From a bacterium (GTDB taxonomy: Bacteria > JAJVIF01 > JAGGVT01), in the NCBI GenBank assembly GCA_021157815.1, contig JAGGVT010000054.1, positions 1-28,525 of the forward strand: a stretch of 28,525 nucleotides of DNA. Reading direction: 5' to 3'. The notes under the pieces were generated by a model. That model was not told the DNA's origin. It searched no databases and saw nothing but the letters and a program-made list of their open reading frames with translations. The first letter of the stretch is position 1. Each line of letters starts with the position of its first letter. The position numbers and the translations under genes are program-made. This document shows, piece by piece, positions 14,461 through 22,212 of this stretch.

Positions 14461-15642
14461 ATGGCTGTCCGGCGTATTTTCTGTCTCGATATGGATTGCT
14501 TTTTTGTCTCGGTCGAACGGGTGCTCAATCCGGTGCTGAAGGGCAAACCGGTAATAGTCGGTGCGAAGCCTGATGAGCGCGGCGTTGTGTCCGCCTGCTC
14601 CTATGAAACGCGCAAATTCGGTGTCCATTCCGGAATGGCAAGTTCATGCGCTGGACGCCTTTGTCCGCACGCGATTTTTCTTCACGGCAACGGAAAGCAT
14701 TACACACTCTTTTCCCGTGAGGCTCGCGCTATTTTGGAAACTTATGTCCCTGTCGTGCAGGCGGCATCGATTGATGAATTCTACCTTGACATGACCGGTA
14801 CCGAGCGCCTTTACGGTCCCATGCTTAAAAGCGCGAAGCGGATAAAACGCATGATATATCGCGGCACCAAACTTCCATGCACGATTGGAATAGGGTCATC
14901 GAAAATGATTGCGAAAATCGCCTGCAATCTGGCAAAACCGGATGGCATTCTGGAGGTTGCTCCCGGCGATGAGGAAATTTTTCTTCGCGACCTTCCTGTT
15001 GGCGAGATGCCCGGAATCGGCAAGGTAATGCAGGAAAAATTGCACGAGTGGGGAATTTGCAATCTTGGTGAGGTCGCTGAAATCCCGCTGCCAATCCTGA
15101 AAAGCGCGTTTGGAAAGCATGGCGAAATAATGAGAGTTCGAGCACGCGGCATTGGAAGCGGTAATGTCAATCCCATTGGCGGGCCGCCGAAAAGTATCGG
15201 GCATGAATCCACTTTCAGCGTTGACAGCGAAAATCCCGCCATGATTGAATCCGTTCTGTTTCGCCTTGCTGAAAAAGTAGGGCGGCGGCTTCGTAAAAAG
15301 AAACTGGTAGCGCGAACCATAACACTGAAATTTCGCCTGAGTAATTTCAAAACAATCACACGCGCGCACACTCTCGACCAGCCAACCGACCATGATGAGA
15401 CCATTTTCTCTGTCGCGCAAACACTGTTCAGAAAAGCGTATGGCTCACGCAGTCGAGTCAGGCTTGTCGGCATAAGAGCCACAAAACTATCCATAAACGC
15501 GGGACAGCTTTCTCTTTTCGGCACGGAGGATGAATTGAGAAAGCATAACTTTTACAGCGGATTGGACAGGATACGAAATCGTTACGGCTTCGGAGCGATT
15601 GTAAGCGGTCGTAATTTCAAAAACGCCAAAACAAGCGCATGA
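14461..15642 (+). CDS. dinB: DNA polymerase IV (Y-family, DinB)
   Basis: DinB is an error-prone translesion polymerase. The 393-residue product has the palm motif FCLDMDCFFVSVE with metal ligand D10 and steric-gate F15, and ASIDEFYLDMTG with D105 and E106. The helix-hairpin-helix GIGSSKMIAKIACNLAKPDG region and the little-finger domain follow. QLSLF at 349-353 is a standard sliding-clamp-binding motif, followed by the family's RIRNRYGFGAI. The ATG at 14461 has a purine-rich GGAAAGGG upstream. A frame start at 14362 falls inside the promoter and was rejected. Transcription from a promoter with a LexA-like box suggests SOS control. Confidence 0.95.
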   Translation: MAVRRIFCLDMDCFFVSVERVLNPVLKGKPVIVGAKPDERGVVSACSYETRKFGVHSGMASSCAGRLCPHAIFLHGNGKHYTLFSREARAILETYVPVVQAASIDEFYLDMTGTERLYGPMLKSAKRIKRMIYRGTKLPCTIGIGSSKMIAKIACNLAKPDGILEVAPGDEEIFLRDLPVGEMPGIGKVMQEKLHEWGICNLGEVAEIPLPILKSAFGKHGEIMRVRARGIGSGNVNPIGGPPKSIGHESTFSVDSENPAMIESVLFRLAEKVGRRLRKKKLVARTITLKFRLSNFKTITRAHTLDQPTDHDETIFSVAQTLFRKAYGSRSRVRLVGIRATKLSINAGQLSLFGTEDELRKHNFYSGLDRIRNRYGFGAIVSGRNFKNAKTSA

Positions 15643-15666
15643 ACAATATTTTGATTTAGCTTATTA

Positions 15667-15765
15667 GTAGGGGCGAACCTTGTGTTCGCCATGTATTTGT
15701 GCTTAACCTTCTGGGCGAACACAAGGTTCGCCCCTACATTAGCGCTTTTTCAACAGCCCAGGCTG
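15667..15765. repeat. Palindromic element with perfect 24-bp inverted repeats
   Basis: 15667-15690 and 15714-15737 are perfect 24-bp inverted repeats, GTAGGGGCGAACCTTGTGTT then CGCC, across a 23-bp spacer. They are followed by TTTTTCAACAGCCCAGGCTG (15746-15765). The element at 27370-27534 also pairs GTAGGGGC-type hairpins with TTTTTCAACAGCCCC, so both belong to one family. The hairpin may end dinB transcription. Confidence 0.8.
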
Positions 15766-15811
15766 CAGCGCTACCGAAAAGCCACACTCAACACATAAAA
15801 AAAATCTCCTC

Positions 15812-15840
15812 TTGCCATTCATAAATAAAAACTGTAATAT
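15812..15840 (+). promoter_or_regulatory. Candidate promoter of the large lipoprotein gene
   Basis: TTGCCA, 17 bases, TAATAT. It matches the local promoter style. The start point would be near 15847, with a leader of about 110 bases before the ATG at 15957. Confidence 0.5.
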
Positions 15841-15956
15841 ATTAGTTGAACTATTTTGAGGAAAATTGTTTTACTCCTGACTTGCTCAGGCCCATTGAGG
15901 TATTTTCACAAATCAGTCTGTTTTTTCTTAAATCATTTTTGGAGGTCATTAATATA

Positions 15957-18803
15957 ATGTTAACTATATGTAGAGGAACAGTCATAACAATTATTCTCAC
16001 ATCGATGTTTTTAATTGGCTGTTCATCAGGAAATAATAATCCCGTAGCGCCTGGGGGAGCATCGGATAATTCACCGGTTGCGGGGCTTGAATCAGAAGGC
16101 ATGAATCCCGGCAATCCATTGATTGGAATATGGGATGTTGTTGTTGACCCTGCTGGCATGACAGCGGAGGCATCGCTGCCAAGGTCAACTGATTTAATAG
16201 GGGATGCCTTTTATTGTGACATCACCTTCTTCCTTACCGGAACGCCATGTTCGGACTGCCTTGTGATTAAAGGCATCGCTCTTGATGCGGATGAGAACAT
16301 CGTCCTTACAACAGGTGTGCATCATCCATTTGAACCGGCAGCGCGCCTTGATTTGAACGTGTTCGACCTTCGGATGCTGGTCGCATGGAAAGATGCTCCG
16401 TCAGTTATGACTTTCCCGGCAATTGAAGCGGATGTCGATGGCAACGGCTCGATGGATGGGCCTGTCAGCGGGTATTTCGGATTCCTGCTCAACGCTGAAG
16501 GATACTCGACTATTTTTGATTCCCTTGCCGAACCAGCGTTGGGCGTGGCATATCCGGGCAATCTCGTGCCGTTTGTGAATCTCTTTGTTGACCCATCGGA
16601 TGGCAACTATGATATCACCGCCAATCCAGACAACGGCTTCACTGATTTGGGAAATCCATCAGGGCGAAATGTTTTCCCGATGGGATCGGATGAGGAAACA
16701 ACGGAACTTGTTTTCGCAAAGCGAAACGGTGTTTTTGAATTCACAATTGCGCTTGAAGCCGCTTACGGGCAAAGCTCCATTAGATATACAAGAATGGACC
16801 CGAAATATTTCCTCCCGGAGTTTAACCGCAAGGAAGCATATTCAGTGGATATCAATATAGATTCAAATGAATTGCTTGCCGGCGACTCCTCTACCAGCGC
16901 GGATCTGACCGTTTCAGTCGTTGATTGGCAGGCGGGTATTGATCCGGTCGCGACTTGGGACCCGGATACCATACCGCTCGATTCAATTCGACACAAATCA
17001 GATGTCAAGCAGGTGATTCTTGATGTTCCTGACATAATGACCGATTCGCAGTCAATGGCCACGCCGGATTCCGGTGATGGCAGTTTCGCTGATCCATATA
17101 CTTTCTCTTTCACAATGCAAAATACTCAGGAAGCCGGACTGGGATGGTATGTCGGACTTGTCGCTGTAAGAGACGACATGGTTGATGTTATCCCCGGCGG
17201 TGAAAATTGGCCGCCAATGGGAATCGAGCGTGATGGCTTAACACAGCACACTCTTCGCGATTTCACGGCATACAACATGTTCAATATTTTTGTAGCTGAA
17301 GAGGTTATTCCTCCCCCTGTCGCGATAATCTCCGAGCCTGATGATGACATCATAATTGAGTCCGGAACATGGGTGCATTTCGACGGCTCCACCTCCACAC
17401 CCGGAGGCTGGCCTGCGGAAGACTATGAGTGGGATTACGATTATGATACGGTCGGACAAATTTTCACGTTGGATGAATTTGGCCAGACTGTTGATCACCT
17501 GTTTACAAATACAACCACTGACCCAATTATTTATTTTGTCGCTCTGAGAGTTACCGATTCACTGATGCGGTCAGATATCGATACAGTTCGCATAACTGTG
17601 AATCCCGGAGTTCCACCGAGCTGGGGCGATCCTGTTCGGTTGACTTTCACGGAAGACCAGGACGATACAATCAGCTTGAGCGGAGATGCCATAGCTGTTG
17701 ATTCCAGAGGCGTTGTTCATGTTATATACAGCGAAAAGGCAATTGCTCCTGATCCTGCAGACACATTCCGAATTAAATATGTAACTTATGATGGCTCGGT
17801 TGTTTCCACACCTGAGGTTATCAGTGGAGCGGAATCATTCTCAACACCGATGTTCGGATTCCCCCAGACATCGCCCCAACTGCCGGGACCGTCACTCGCG
17901 ATAGACAGTTCAAACGAACTTCATGCTGTATGGACAGACATTTCCGGCATTCAATACACATATACTACTGGCGGCACATGGAATAATCAAATTAACACTT
18001 ATGACCTTGATGAAAATCCCGATATTGTTCCAACAGTCGCTGTTAATGCCAACGATGATGTTATGTTCACATGGTTAAGCAGGCGTTACAACTATTATGA
18101 TGACACCAAGCCAATGCCCAAAGTGCATTATGTCTTCAATAATGGGACAGCAACCACTCTGGTCGAATTCAATAACGTTATAGGCGGTGAGCCATACCTT
18201 ACTGAAATGGGTTTTGATGCTTTCGCGCTTGTTTACGTTGATGATAATCCTGGGCTGCCGGGTAGTGAAAATGACTTTTTCATTACTCGATTTGAACGTG
18301 CTGCATGGGAAACTCCAAATCCGATTCCACTTGATAACCCCGCGGTTTTACGTGGGTATATCGGTGCGCGTTCAGGCTCTTTCGATTTGAATGTCGTATG
18401 GAGCGATGTGCTGGCATCGCCGGCAACCATGCGCTTCAAACATTACACGGCTGATATCTCATCATGGGCTGACGATTACACAGCATACGATGACGCTTTT
18501 GTACTCAGCATGCCGTCTCCTGTCAGGATTGAGGTACTGGATGACGGAACTGCATTCCTCTTCTGGTCGGATACAATCATGCTCAAGGAAAGATGCCTGT
18601 GGGTCGCTTTCAACGAGAACGATGATGAAGCCACAATCCTCGCTGAAACTACCGAGGAAATTGATCCTGACAATCCAGTAGGCGAACGTCAGATTAACTC
18701 AACAAACCGTGATGGAATTGTCCACGTAATCTGGCAGGATTTGAGGAATTCATCCTCACCAACCGACCCGAAGCAGGAGATTTACTACTGCTGTTACCAG
18801 TAG
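15957..18803 (+). CDS. Large lipoprotein with PKD-like domain and beta-propeller-like C-terminus
   Basis: The 948-residue product has a lipoprotein signal: MLTICRGTVITIILTSMFLI followed by G and the lipidated Cys22. The start at 15957 is chosen because the signal peptide begins there and GGAGGT lies ten bases upstream; 37 extra upstream codons carry no signal. Residues about 30-440 are beta-rich and unassigned. About 450-550 resemble a PKD domain (WVHFDGSTS near its start and YFVALRVTDS near its end). The remainder has repeated strands such as GVVHVIYSEKA, ELHAVWTDISG and GIVHVIWQDLRN, like sialidase/BNR-type propeller blades. It is probably surface-exposed or periplasmic. A strong terminator follows. 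Its precise role is unknown. Confidence 0.8.
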   Translation: MLTICRGTVITIILTSMFLIGCSSGNNNPVAPGGASDNSPVAGLESEGMNPGNPLIGIWDVVVDPAGMTAEASLPRSTDLIGDAFYCDITFFLTGTPCSDCLVIKGIALDADENIVLTTGVHHPFEPAARLDLNVFDLRMLVAWKDAPSVMTFPAIEADVDGNGSMDGPVSGYFGFLLNAEGYSTIFDSLAEPALGVAYPGNLVPFVNLFVDPSDGNYDITANPDNGFTDLGNPSGRNVFPMGSDEETTELVFAKRNGVFEFTIALEAAYGQSSIRYTRMDPKYFLPEFNRKEAYSVDINIDSNELLAGDSSTSADLTVSVVDWQAGIDPVATWDPDTIPLDSIRHKSDVKQVILDVPDIMTDSQSMATPDSGDGSFADPYTFSFTMQNTQEAGLGWYVGLVAVRDDMVDVIPGGENWPPMGIERDGLTQHTLRDFTAYNMFNIFVAEEVIPPPVAIISEPDDDIIIESGTWVHFDGSTSTPGGWPAEDYEWDYDYDTVGQIFTLDEFGQTVDHLFTNTTTDPIIYFVALRVTDSLMRSDIDTVRITVNPGVPPSWGDPVRLTFTEDQDDTISLSGDAIAVDSRGVVHVIYSEKAIAPDPADTFRIKYVTYDGSVVSTPEVISGAESFSTPMFGFPQTSPQLPGPSLAIDSSNELHAVWTDISGIQYTYTTGGTWNNQINTYDLDENPDIVPTVAVNANDDVMFTWLSRRYNYYDDTKPMPKVHYVFNNGTATTLVEFNNVIGGEPYLTEMGFDAFALVYVDDNPGLPGSENDFFITRFERAAWETPNPIPLDNPAVLRGYIGARSGSFDLNVVWSDVLASPATMRFKHYTADISSWADDYTAYDDAFVLSMPSPVRIEVLDDGTAFLFWSDTIMLKERCLWVAFNENDDEATILAETTEEIDPDNPVGERQINSTNRDGIVHVIWQDLRNSSSPTDPKQEIYYCCYQ

Positions 18804-18837
18804 CGTCGATTGAATTATAGTTTAAAGAACATCCAGC

Positions 18838-18861
18838 CCGGGGCAATTGCCCCGGTTTTTT
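18838..18861 (+). terminator. Rho-independent terminator after the large lipoprotein gene
   Basis: CCGGGGCAATTGCCCCGG is a perfect 18-bp palindrome followed by TTTTTTG and another T-run. It lies 34 bases after the stop codon. Confidence 0.9.
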
Positions 18862-18911
18862 GTTTTTTTATTATTCGATCCGATATCACATCTGCATCAT
18901 CCTGGGTGCCG

Positions 18912-18943
18912 CCCACACATCACGTCTTTTTGTGATATGTGGG
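18912..18943. repeat. Hairpin in the lipoprotein-ECF gap
   Basis: CCCACACATCAC and GTGATATGTGGG pair over 12 bp with one mismatch across an eight-base loop containing TTTTT. It resembles short palindromic repeats elsewhere in the window. No gene ends directly into it. Confidence 0.55.
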
Positions 18944-18968
18944 TGAAATACATAACTTCACACAATTT

Positions 18969-18988
18969 AATTCGTACCGGGTACAAAT
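18969..18988. repeat. Third GTACCSGGTAC palindrome
   Basis: AATTCGTACCGGGTACAAAT matches the pair at 6437-6487, with G instead of C at the centre. It lies about 430 bases upstream of the ECF sigma promoter. Confidence 0.65.
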
Positions 18989-19141
18989 GAGGCTGTTATT
19001 CTGAAAGAATATATAGATTCCAGGCATGTAAAAGGAGCAAGTGGAAAATCTGGATAAGTAGTTCCACATAGTATTCAATTTGAATCCGTTTTTGCCTTAT
19101 AAGTTCGGTAAAATCAGAAGAAGCAAAATGGGCAATTAATC

Positions 19142-19324
19142 GGTGTCAGACACCTTGAGTGTCCTAATGTAGGGTGTCGGACTCTTTCATATTATTCGCA
19201 CAATGATGCTGTGAGGCATGAACAGGCTGGTAGGCAGACTTTACTATATATGGCATTTGAAATTAACTTGGGATATAGGTGTCAGACTCCTTGACAATAC
19301 CATTATCAAGGTGTCTGACACCGG
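19142..19324. repeat. Cluster of GGTGTCAGACACC repeats
   Basis: Four elements: GGTGTCAGACACCTTGA (19142-19158), GGTGTCGGACTCTTT (19173-19187), GGTGTCAGACTCCTTG (19278-19293) and the inverted CAAGGTGTCTGACACC (19307-19322). The last two form a 16-bp stem with one mismatch and a 13-base loop. A 68-codon frame across them only translates the repeat and is not a gene. The remaining bases between 18990 and 19400 show nothing else I can support. Confidence 0.75.
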
Positions 19325-19407
19325 TAAAAAAGGTGCTATTTGCAGATGTTATATCGCGACACACCTTACAGTTTTAATCTATAAAAAAAACAAAAATAAT
19401 CCGTCCA

Positions 19408-19462
19408 GTGTCTTGACACGCTAACACACTTGTGGTAATATTGTATCAGTGTACTAAGACAC
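19408..19462 (+). promoter_or_regulatory. Promoter of the ECF sigma gene, bracketed by inverted repeats
   Basis: TTGACA (19413-19418), 17 bases, TAATAT (19436-19441) preceded by TGG. GTGTCTT (19408-19414) and its complement AAGACAC (19456-19462) bracket the core, and GTGTC-TT-GACAC overlaps the -35. This suggests a repressor or loop-forming operator. The leader to the ATG would be about 150 bases. Confidence 0.6.
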
Positions 19463-19597
19463 AATGCAAAACGTCTTAACCACACTAAAGGTACCTGAAT
19501 AGGGGCGAATACAAAAAATGGTGGGTTTTAGTAAATCCCTATCGTGGGATGAAATGTACTTTAACAAAAATGCTTTTCAAGGAGAGTGAAACCTATC

Positions 19598-20212
19598 ATG
19601 GGAAACTGTACAACTTACCCAAACGGTATTAGTTGTCTCAGTGAGTCGGAGATGATTGACAGGATTTTACAGAGCGAAACTCAGTTGGTGGATGAATTGT
19701 TCAAGCCGTACGATGTACGCGCGCGATCAATTGCAAGGCGCTTTCTTCACTGCGACACCAGCAGGATTGATGATGTTGTCCAGGAAGCTACTATGAAAGC
19801 GTACCTGAATCTTAATCGACTGAGAAACCGCGAGCGATTCGGAAGCTGGTTTCTGACCATTGTTCGCAACATGGCGATTGACGCTGCCAAACGAGAGAAC
19901 GTATATATTGACAAGCCAATCGATGATTCAAAATGGGATTTTGATTCATGGTTGATGAACCGTCCGTGTAATGCAGTGGGGCCATCCGAACGAATCAGCC
20001 TTGCCGATATGGCTCAACGGCTGAAAAGCGAACTTTCAATTCTCGACCGCGCGTATGGCGAACCGCTCTGGATGCTCTATTTCGAGGAAAGGTCATACAA
20101 CGAGATTGCTGACATTCTGGGCAAGCCACTGGGCACGATTAAATCACTGATTCATCGCGGAAAGGCGATTCTTAGGGAGCGGATTTATGGTGAAGCGACA
20201 GCCGCGGCATAA
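19598..20212 (+). CDS. ECF-family RNA polymerase sigma factor
   Basis: The 204-residue product has only regions 2 and 4, as in ECF sigma factors. Region 2 covers FKPYDVRARSIARRFL, DDVVQEATMKAYLNL and RFGSWFLTIVRNMAIDAAKR, which bind core polymerase and the -10. Region 4 covers PLWMLYFEERSYNEIADILG and KPLGTIKSLIHRGKAILRER, the -35-binding helix-turn-helix. The start is ATG 19598, with AAGGAG 13 bases upstream; the in-frame GTG at 19586 is only one base from that ribosome site. No zinc-finger anti-sigma gene is adjacent, so its control is unclear. A repeat array and a GntR-type gene follow. Confidence 0.88.
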   Translation: MGNCTTYPNGISCLSESEMIDRILQSETQLVDELFKPYDVRARSIARRFLHCDTSRIDDVVQEATMKAYLNLNRLRNRERFGSWFLTIVRNMAIDAAKRENVYIDKPIDDSKWDFDSWLMNRPCNAVGPSERISLADMAQRLKSELSILDRAYGEPLWMLYFEERSYNEIADILGKPLGTIKSLIHRGKAILRERIYGEATAAA

Positions 20213-20236
20213 TTCAGCAGACAGTTGTAAGCATGT

Positions 20237-20347
20237 TGGTACATGCATGGAAAATGCAGCAGACACATTAATGCAGCAGACACATTAATGTGCAGACACA
20301 TTAATGTGCAGATACATTAATGTGCAGATACATTCCGGCATGTACCA
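20237..20347. repeat. Tandem array of CACATTAATGTG palindromes flanked by inverted repeats
   Basis: Five units of 16-17 bp run from about 20254 to 20336. They start as ATGCAGCAGACACATTA and become ATGTGCAGACACATTA and ATGTGCAGATACATTA. Unit junctions form the perfect palindrome CACATTAATGTG. The array is bounded by TGGTACATGC (20237-20246) and its exact complement GCATGTACCA (20338-20347). It sits between the ECF sigma stop and the GntR-type gene, so it could be a multi-site operator. It is too short and lacks unique spacers, so it is not CRISPR. Confidence 0.85.
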
Positions 20348-20370
20348 TCTGCCATTTTTAACTGAATCAG

Positions 20371-20399
20371 TGAAATTATTTCATTATTAATGTTAAAAT
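20371..20399 (+). promoter_or_regulatory. Promoter and candidate operator of the GntR-type gene
   Basis: TGAAAT-T-ATTTCA (20371-20383) is a perfect palindrome where a -35 would be. It is followed by TGTTAAAAT (20391-20399), an extended -10 with one mismatch. A regulator bound at the palindrome would block the promoter, so autorepression by the GntR protein is plausible. Confidence 0.5.
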
Positions 20400-20423
20400 C
20401 AAAAGGAGTAGGTGAGAGGATTT

Positions 20424-20855
20424 ATGGCGGATGGATTAACATACTCAACCGATAAACCGCAAGAGCGTGAGATTTCCGAACTTGGCATCCGGATTGACAA
20501 GCGCGCGAGTGTGCCGATTTTTGTCCAGATACAAAACGCTTTCAAGTATCTGATTGCCACAGGCACACTGCTGCCATCCGACCAGCTGCCATCCGTGCGG
20601 AAACTCGCGAAGGAACTTCAGATAAATCCCAATACAGTTGACAAAGCCTACATGATGCTGGAAAACGAGGGCTTTATTTCAATTGAGAAAGGCAGGGGAA
20701 CGTTTGTCAGCGGCGCAAGCGACCATCTCCCATCAGAGGAAAGAAAGCGCCAGATTGACATACTGGCAAAAGACTTCATCAACAACGCCTACAAATTGGG
20801 ATTGTCACCGGAGGAAATTAAAACGGAAATTGAAAAAAGGCTTCCAAAAAAATGA
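20424..20855 (+). CDS. GntR-family transcriptional regulator, YtrA-like
   Basis: The 143-residue product has the GntR winged helix-turn-helix: VPIFVQIQNAFKYLIATGTL, QLPSVRKLAKELQINPNTVD and KAYMMLENEGFISIEKGRGT. Only about 45 residues follow, giving a short helical C-terminus as in the YtrA subfamily, which often dimerises and controls transporter operons. There is no ligand-binding UTRA or FCD domain. The start is ATG 20424 or GTG 20412. The ribosome site AAGGAG lies three bases from the GTG, which is too close, so the ATG is favoured with GAGAGG. The stop is followed by a palindromic repeat and a lipoprotein gene; no ABC transporter is adjacent. Confidence 0.88.
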   Translation: MADGLTYSTDKPQEREISELGIRIDKRASVPIFVQIQNAFKYLIATGTLLPSDQLPSVRKLAKELQINPNTVDKAYMMLENEGFISIEKGRGTFVSGASDHLPSEERKRQIDILAKDFINNAYKLGLSPEEIKTEIEKRLPKK

Positions 20856-20870
20856 AAGCAAAACTATTCA

Positions 20871-20993
20871 TGTAGCCCGGGAATCCATTTCCCGGGATAA
20901 TGCGTGGCTAAACCCCGTAGCCCGGTTTCTCATTAACCGGGGCAATGCCTGGCTAATTCACGCTTTTTCCCGGCTAATGAGAAGCCGGGCTAC
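20871..20993. repeat. Composite GTAGCCCGG palindromic repeat
   Basis: A first hairpin GTAGCCCGGGAATCCATTTC then CCGGG is followed by a larger inverted pair. Arms at 20917-20941 and 20969-20993 are 25 bp with two mismatches, each carrying GTAGCCCGG and TCTCATTA. The right arm reaches the start of the next gene. It belongs to the family at 8930-9009 and 24368-24393. It appears to have inserted between the GntR gene and the lipoprotein gene. Confidence 0.85.
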
Positions 20994-22134
20994 AATGTTA
21001 TTTTTGATTTTCGCTCTTGTTATTCTTGCAGGATGCCCATCCGATACCCCCCCTGATGACACTCCAGCTCAAAACAAAGATCAAGACAATGGGCTTAAAC
21101 CCCTTGTCTCCGATGAAACAACCGAAAAAATCCCATTGCCCTTTCCGATTGCCTATACATCCGAAAGAGATGGCAACGCCGAAATTTATATCACGTTTTT
21201 TGAAAACTCAGCCGGTATCAATATAACAAAACATGAATCGAAAGATTATGGATTCAAGCCGTTTCGCGATGGCGGTGTTTTTATCTCACAGCGCGAGGGT
21301 GACCACGACATTTTTTATGTCCACATCAAAGATGAATTAATATTCGAAAATCTTACTTTGAATCCGTCGGTTGAAAAACAGATGGCGGTGTCCTGCGATT
21401 ATCAAAAACTGCTGTTTACAAGCAATCGCGATGGCGACATGGAGATTTTTCTCTACAGCCGCGAGGGTTTCCCCCCCAGAAACCTGACACGGAATGAATC
21501 CACCGATTCGTTTCCGGTATGGATGCCTGATGGCAAAACCTTCCTTTTCGAAAGTAACCGCACCGGTGATTGGGAAATATTCATGCGATCTGTTGATGGT
21601 GGAGCGAACACTAACCTGACAAACAATAATGCCAACGAGCATTTTGCGCAGGTTTCACCTGATGGAAAATATATGGCGTTCGAATCTGACCGCAACGGCG
21701 CACAGGATATTTATTTGTTCGAGTTTGAAAATGAAACAGTTCGCTCAATTATTAATGACAAATCAATGGATGACTCACCTGTTTTTTCAAATGACAGCAA
21801 ATATATCGCATGGAATCACGACCAAAACGGCAGAAGCCAAATTTGCATTATTAACCTGAACTCATGGGAAATTTCAGAACTGACTGCCCCCTCGGCTGAC
21901 AACTGGATATCAGGCTTTTCTCCGCATGACAACTTGATTCTTTATGTCTCAAAGCAAACCGGCAATCTTGATGTATGGTTCATGAGCATCGATGGCTCTG
22001 GCAAAACACAGGTTACGAACAGTGAAGCATCCGATTACTACCCCGTTTTCCTCCCCGATTCAGCAATTGAAATTACCCGCTCGATTTACAAACAAAAATA
22101 TCCTGATTTTGAATATGGCAAGCCACTTGATTAA
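20977..22134 (+). CDS. Lipoprotein with TolB-like six-bladed propeller (PD40 repeats)
   Basis: The 385-residue product starts MRSRATMLFLIFALVILAGC, a lipoprotein signal with Cys20. It then shows repeated PD40 blades: TSERDGNAEIYI, TSNRDGDMEIFLYS, WMPDGKTFLFESNRTGDWEI, VSPDGKYMAFESDRNGAQDI, YIAWNHDQNGRSQICII and YVSKQTGNLDVWFMSIDGSG. Such propellers, as in TolB, bind proteins in the periplasm. The start is uncertain: ATG 20977 lies inside the repeat arm, ATG 20995 just after it, and neither has a ribosome site. The frame stays open back to 20683 through the repeat and part of the GntR gene, but that upstream part has no coding character. It was chosen because the basic residues complete the signal peptide. 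Confidence 0.75.
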   Translation: MRSRATMLFLIFALVILAGCPSDTPPDDTPAQNKDQDNGLKPLVSDETTEKIPLPFPIAYTSERDGNAEIYITFFENSAGINITKHESKDYGFKPFRDGGVFISQREGDHDIFYVHIKDELIFENLTLNPSVEKQMAVSCDYQKLLFTSNRDGDMEIFLYSREGFPPRNLTRNESTDSFPVWMPDGKTFLFESNRTGDWEIFMRSVDGGANTNLTNNNANEHFAQVSPDGKYMAFESDRNGAQDIYLFEFENETVRSIINDKSMDDSPVFSNDSKYIAWNHDQNGRSQICIINLNSWEISELTAPSADNWISGFSPHDNLILYVSKQTGNLDVWFMSIDGSGKTQVTNSEASDYYPVFLPDSAIEITRSIYKQKYPDFEYGKPLD

Positions 22135-22212
22135 CGGCAATGTTTTTCATACAATTTGAGGCATCAGGAGATTATTTACGAAAACACAATCACCCATTGT
22201 GGGAGGTTTGTA

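Noticed and set aside
14811-15524. 237-codon minus-strand frame opposite dinB
   Set aside because: The dinB motifs on the plus strand are complete; the antisense frame has skewed composition and no start signal.
19218-19424. 68-codon plus-strand frame in the lipoprotein-ECF gap
   Set aside because: It runs through the GGTGTCAGACACC repeat and into the ECF promoter region, with no ribosome site or known motif.
20254-20336. CRISPR array at the CACATTAATGTG repeats
   Set aside because: Units are 16-17 bp, contiguous and without spacers; no cas gene is near.
20683-20976. Possible 98-residue N-terminal extension of the propeller lipoprotein
   Set aside because: It translates the GntR gene out of frame and a palindromic repeat; a lipoprotein signal begins at 20977.
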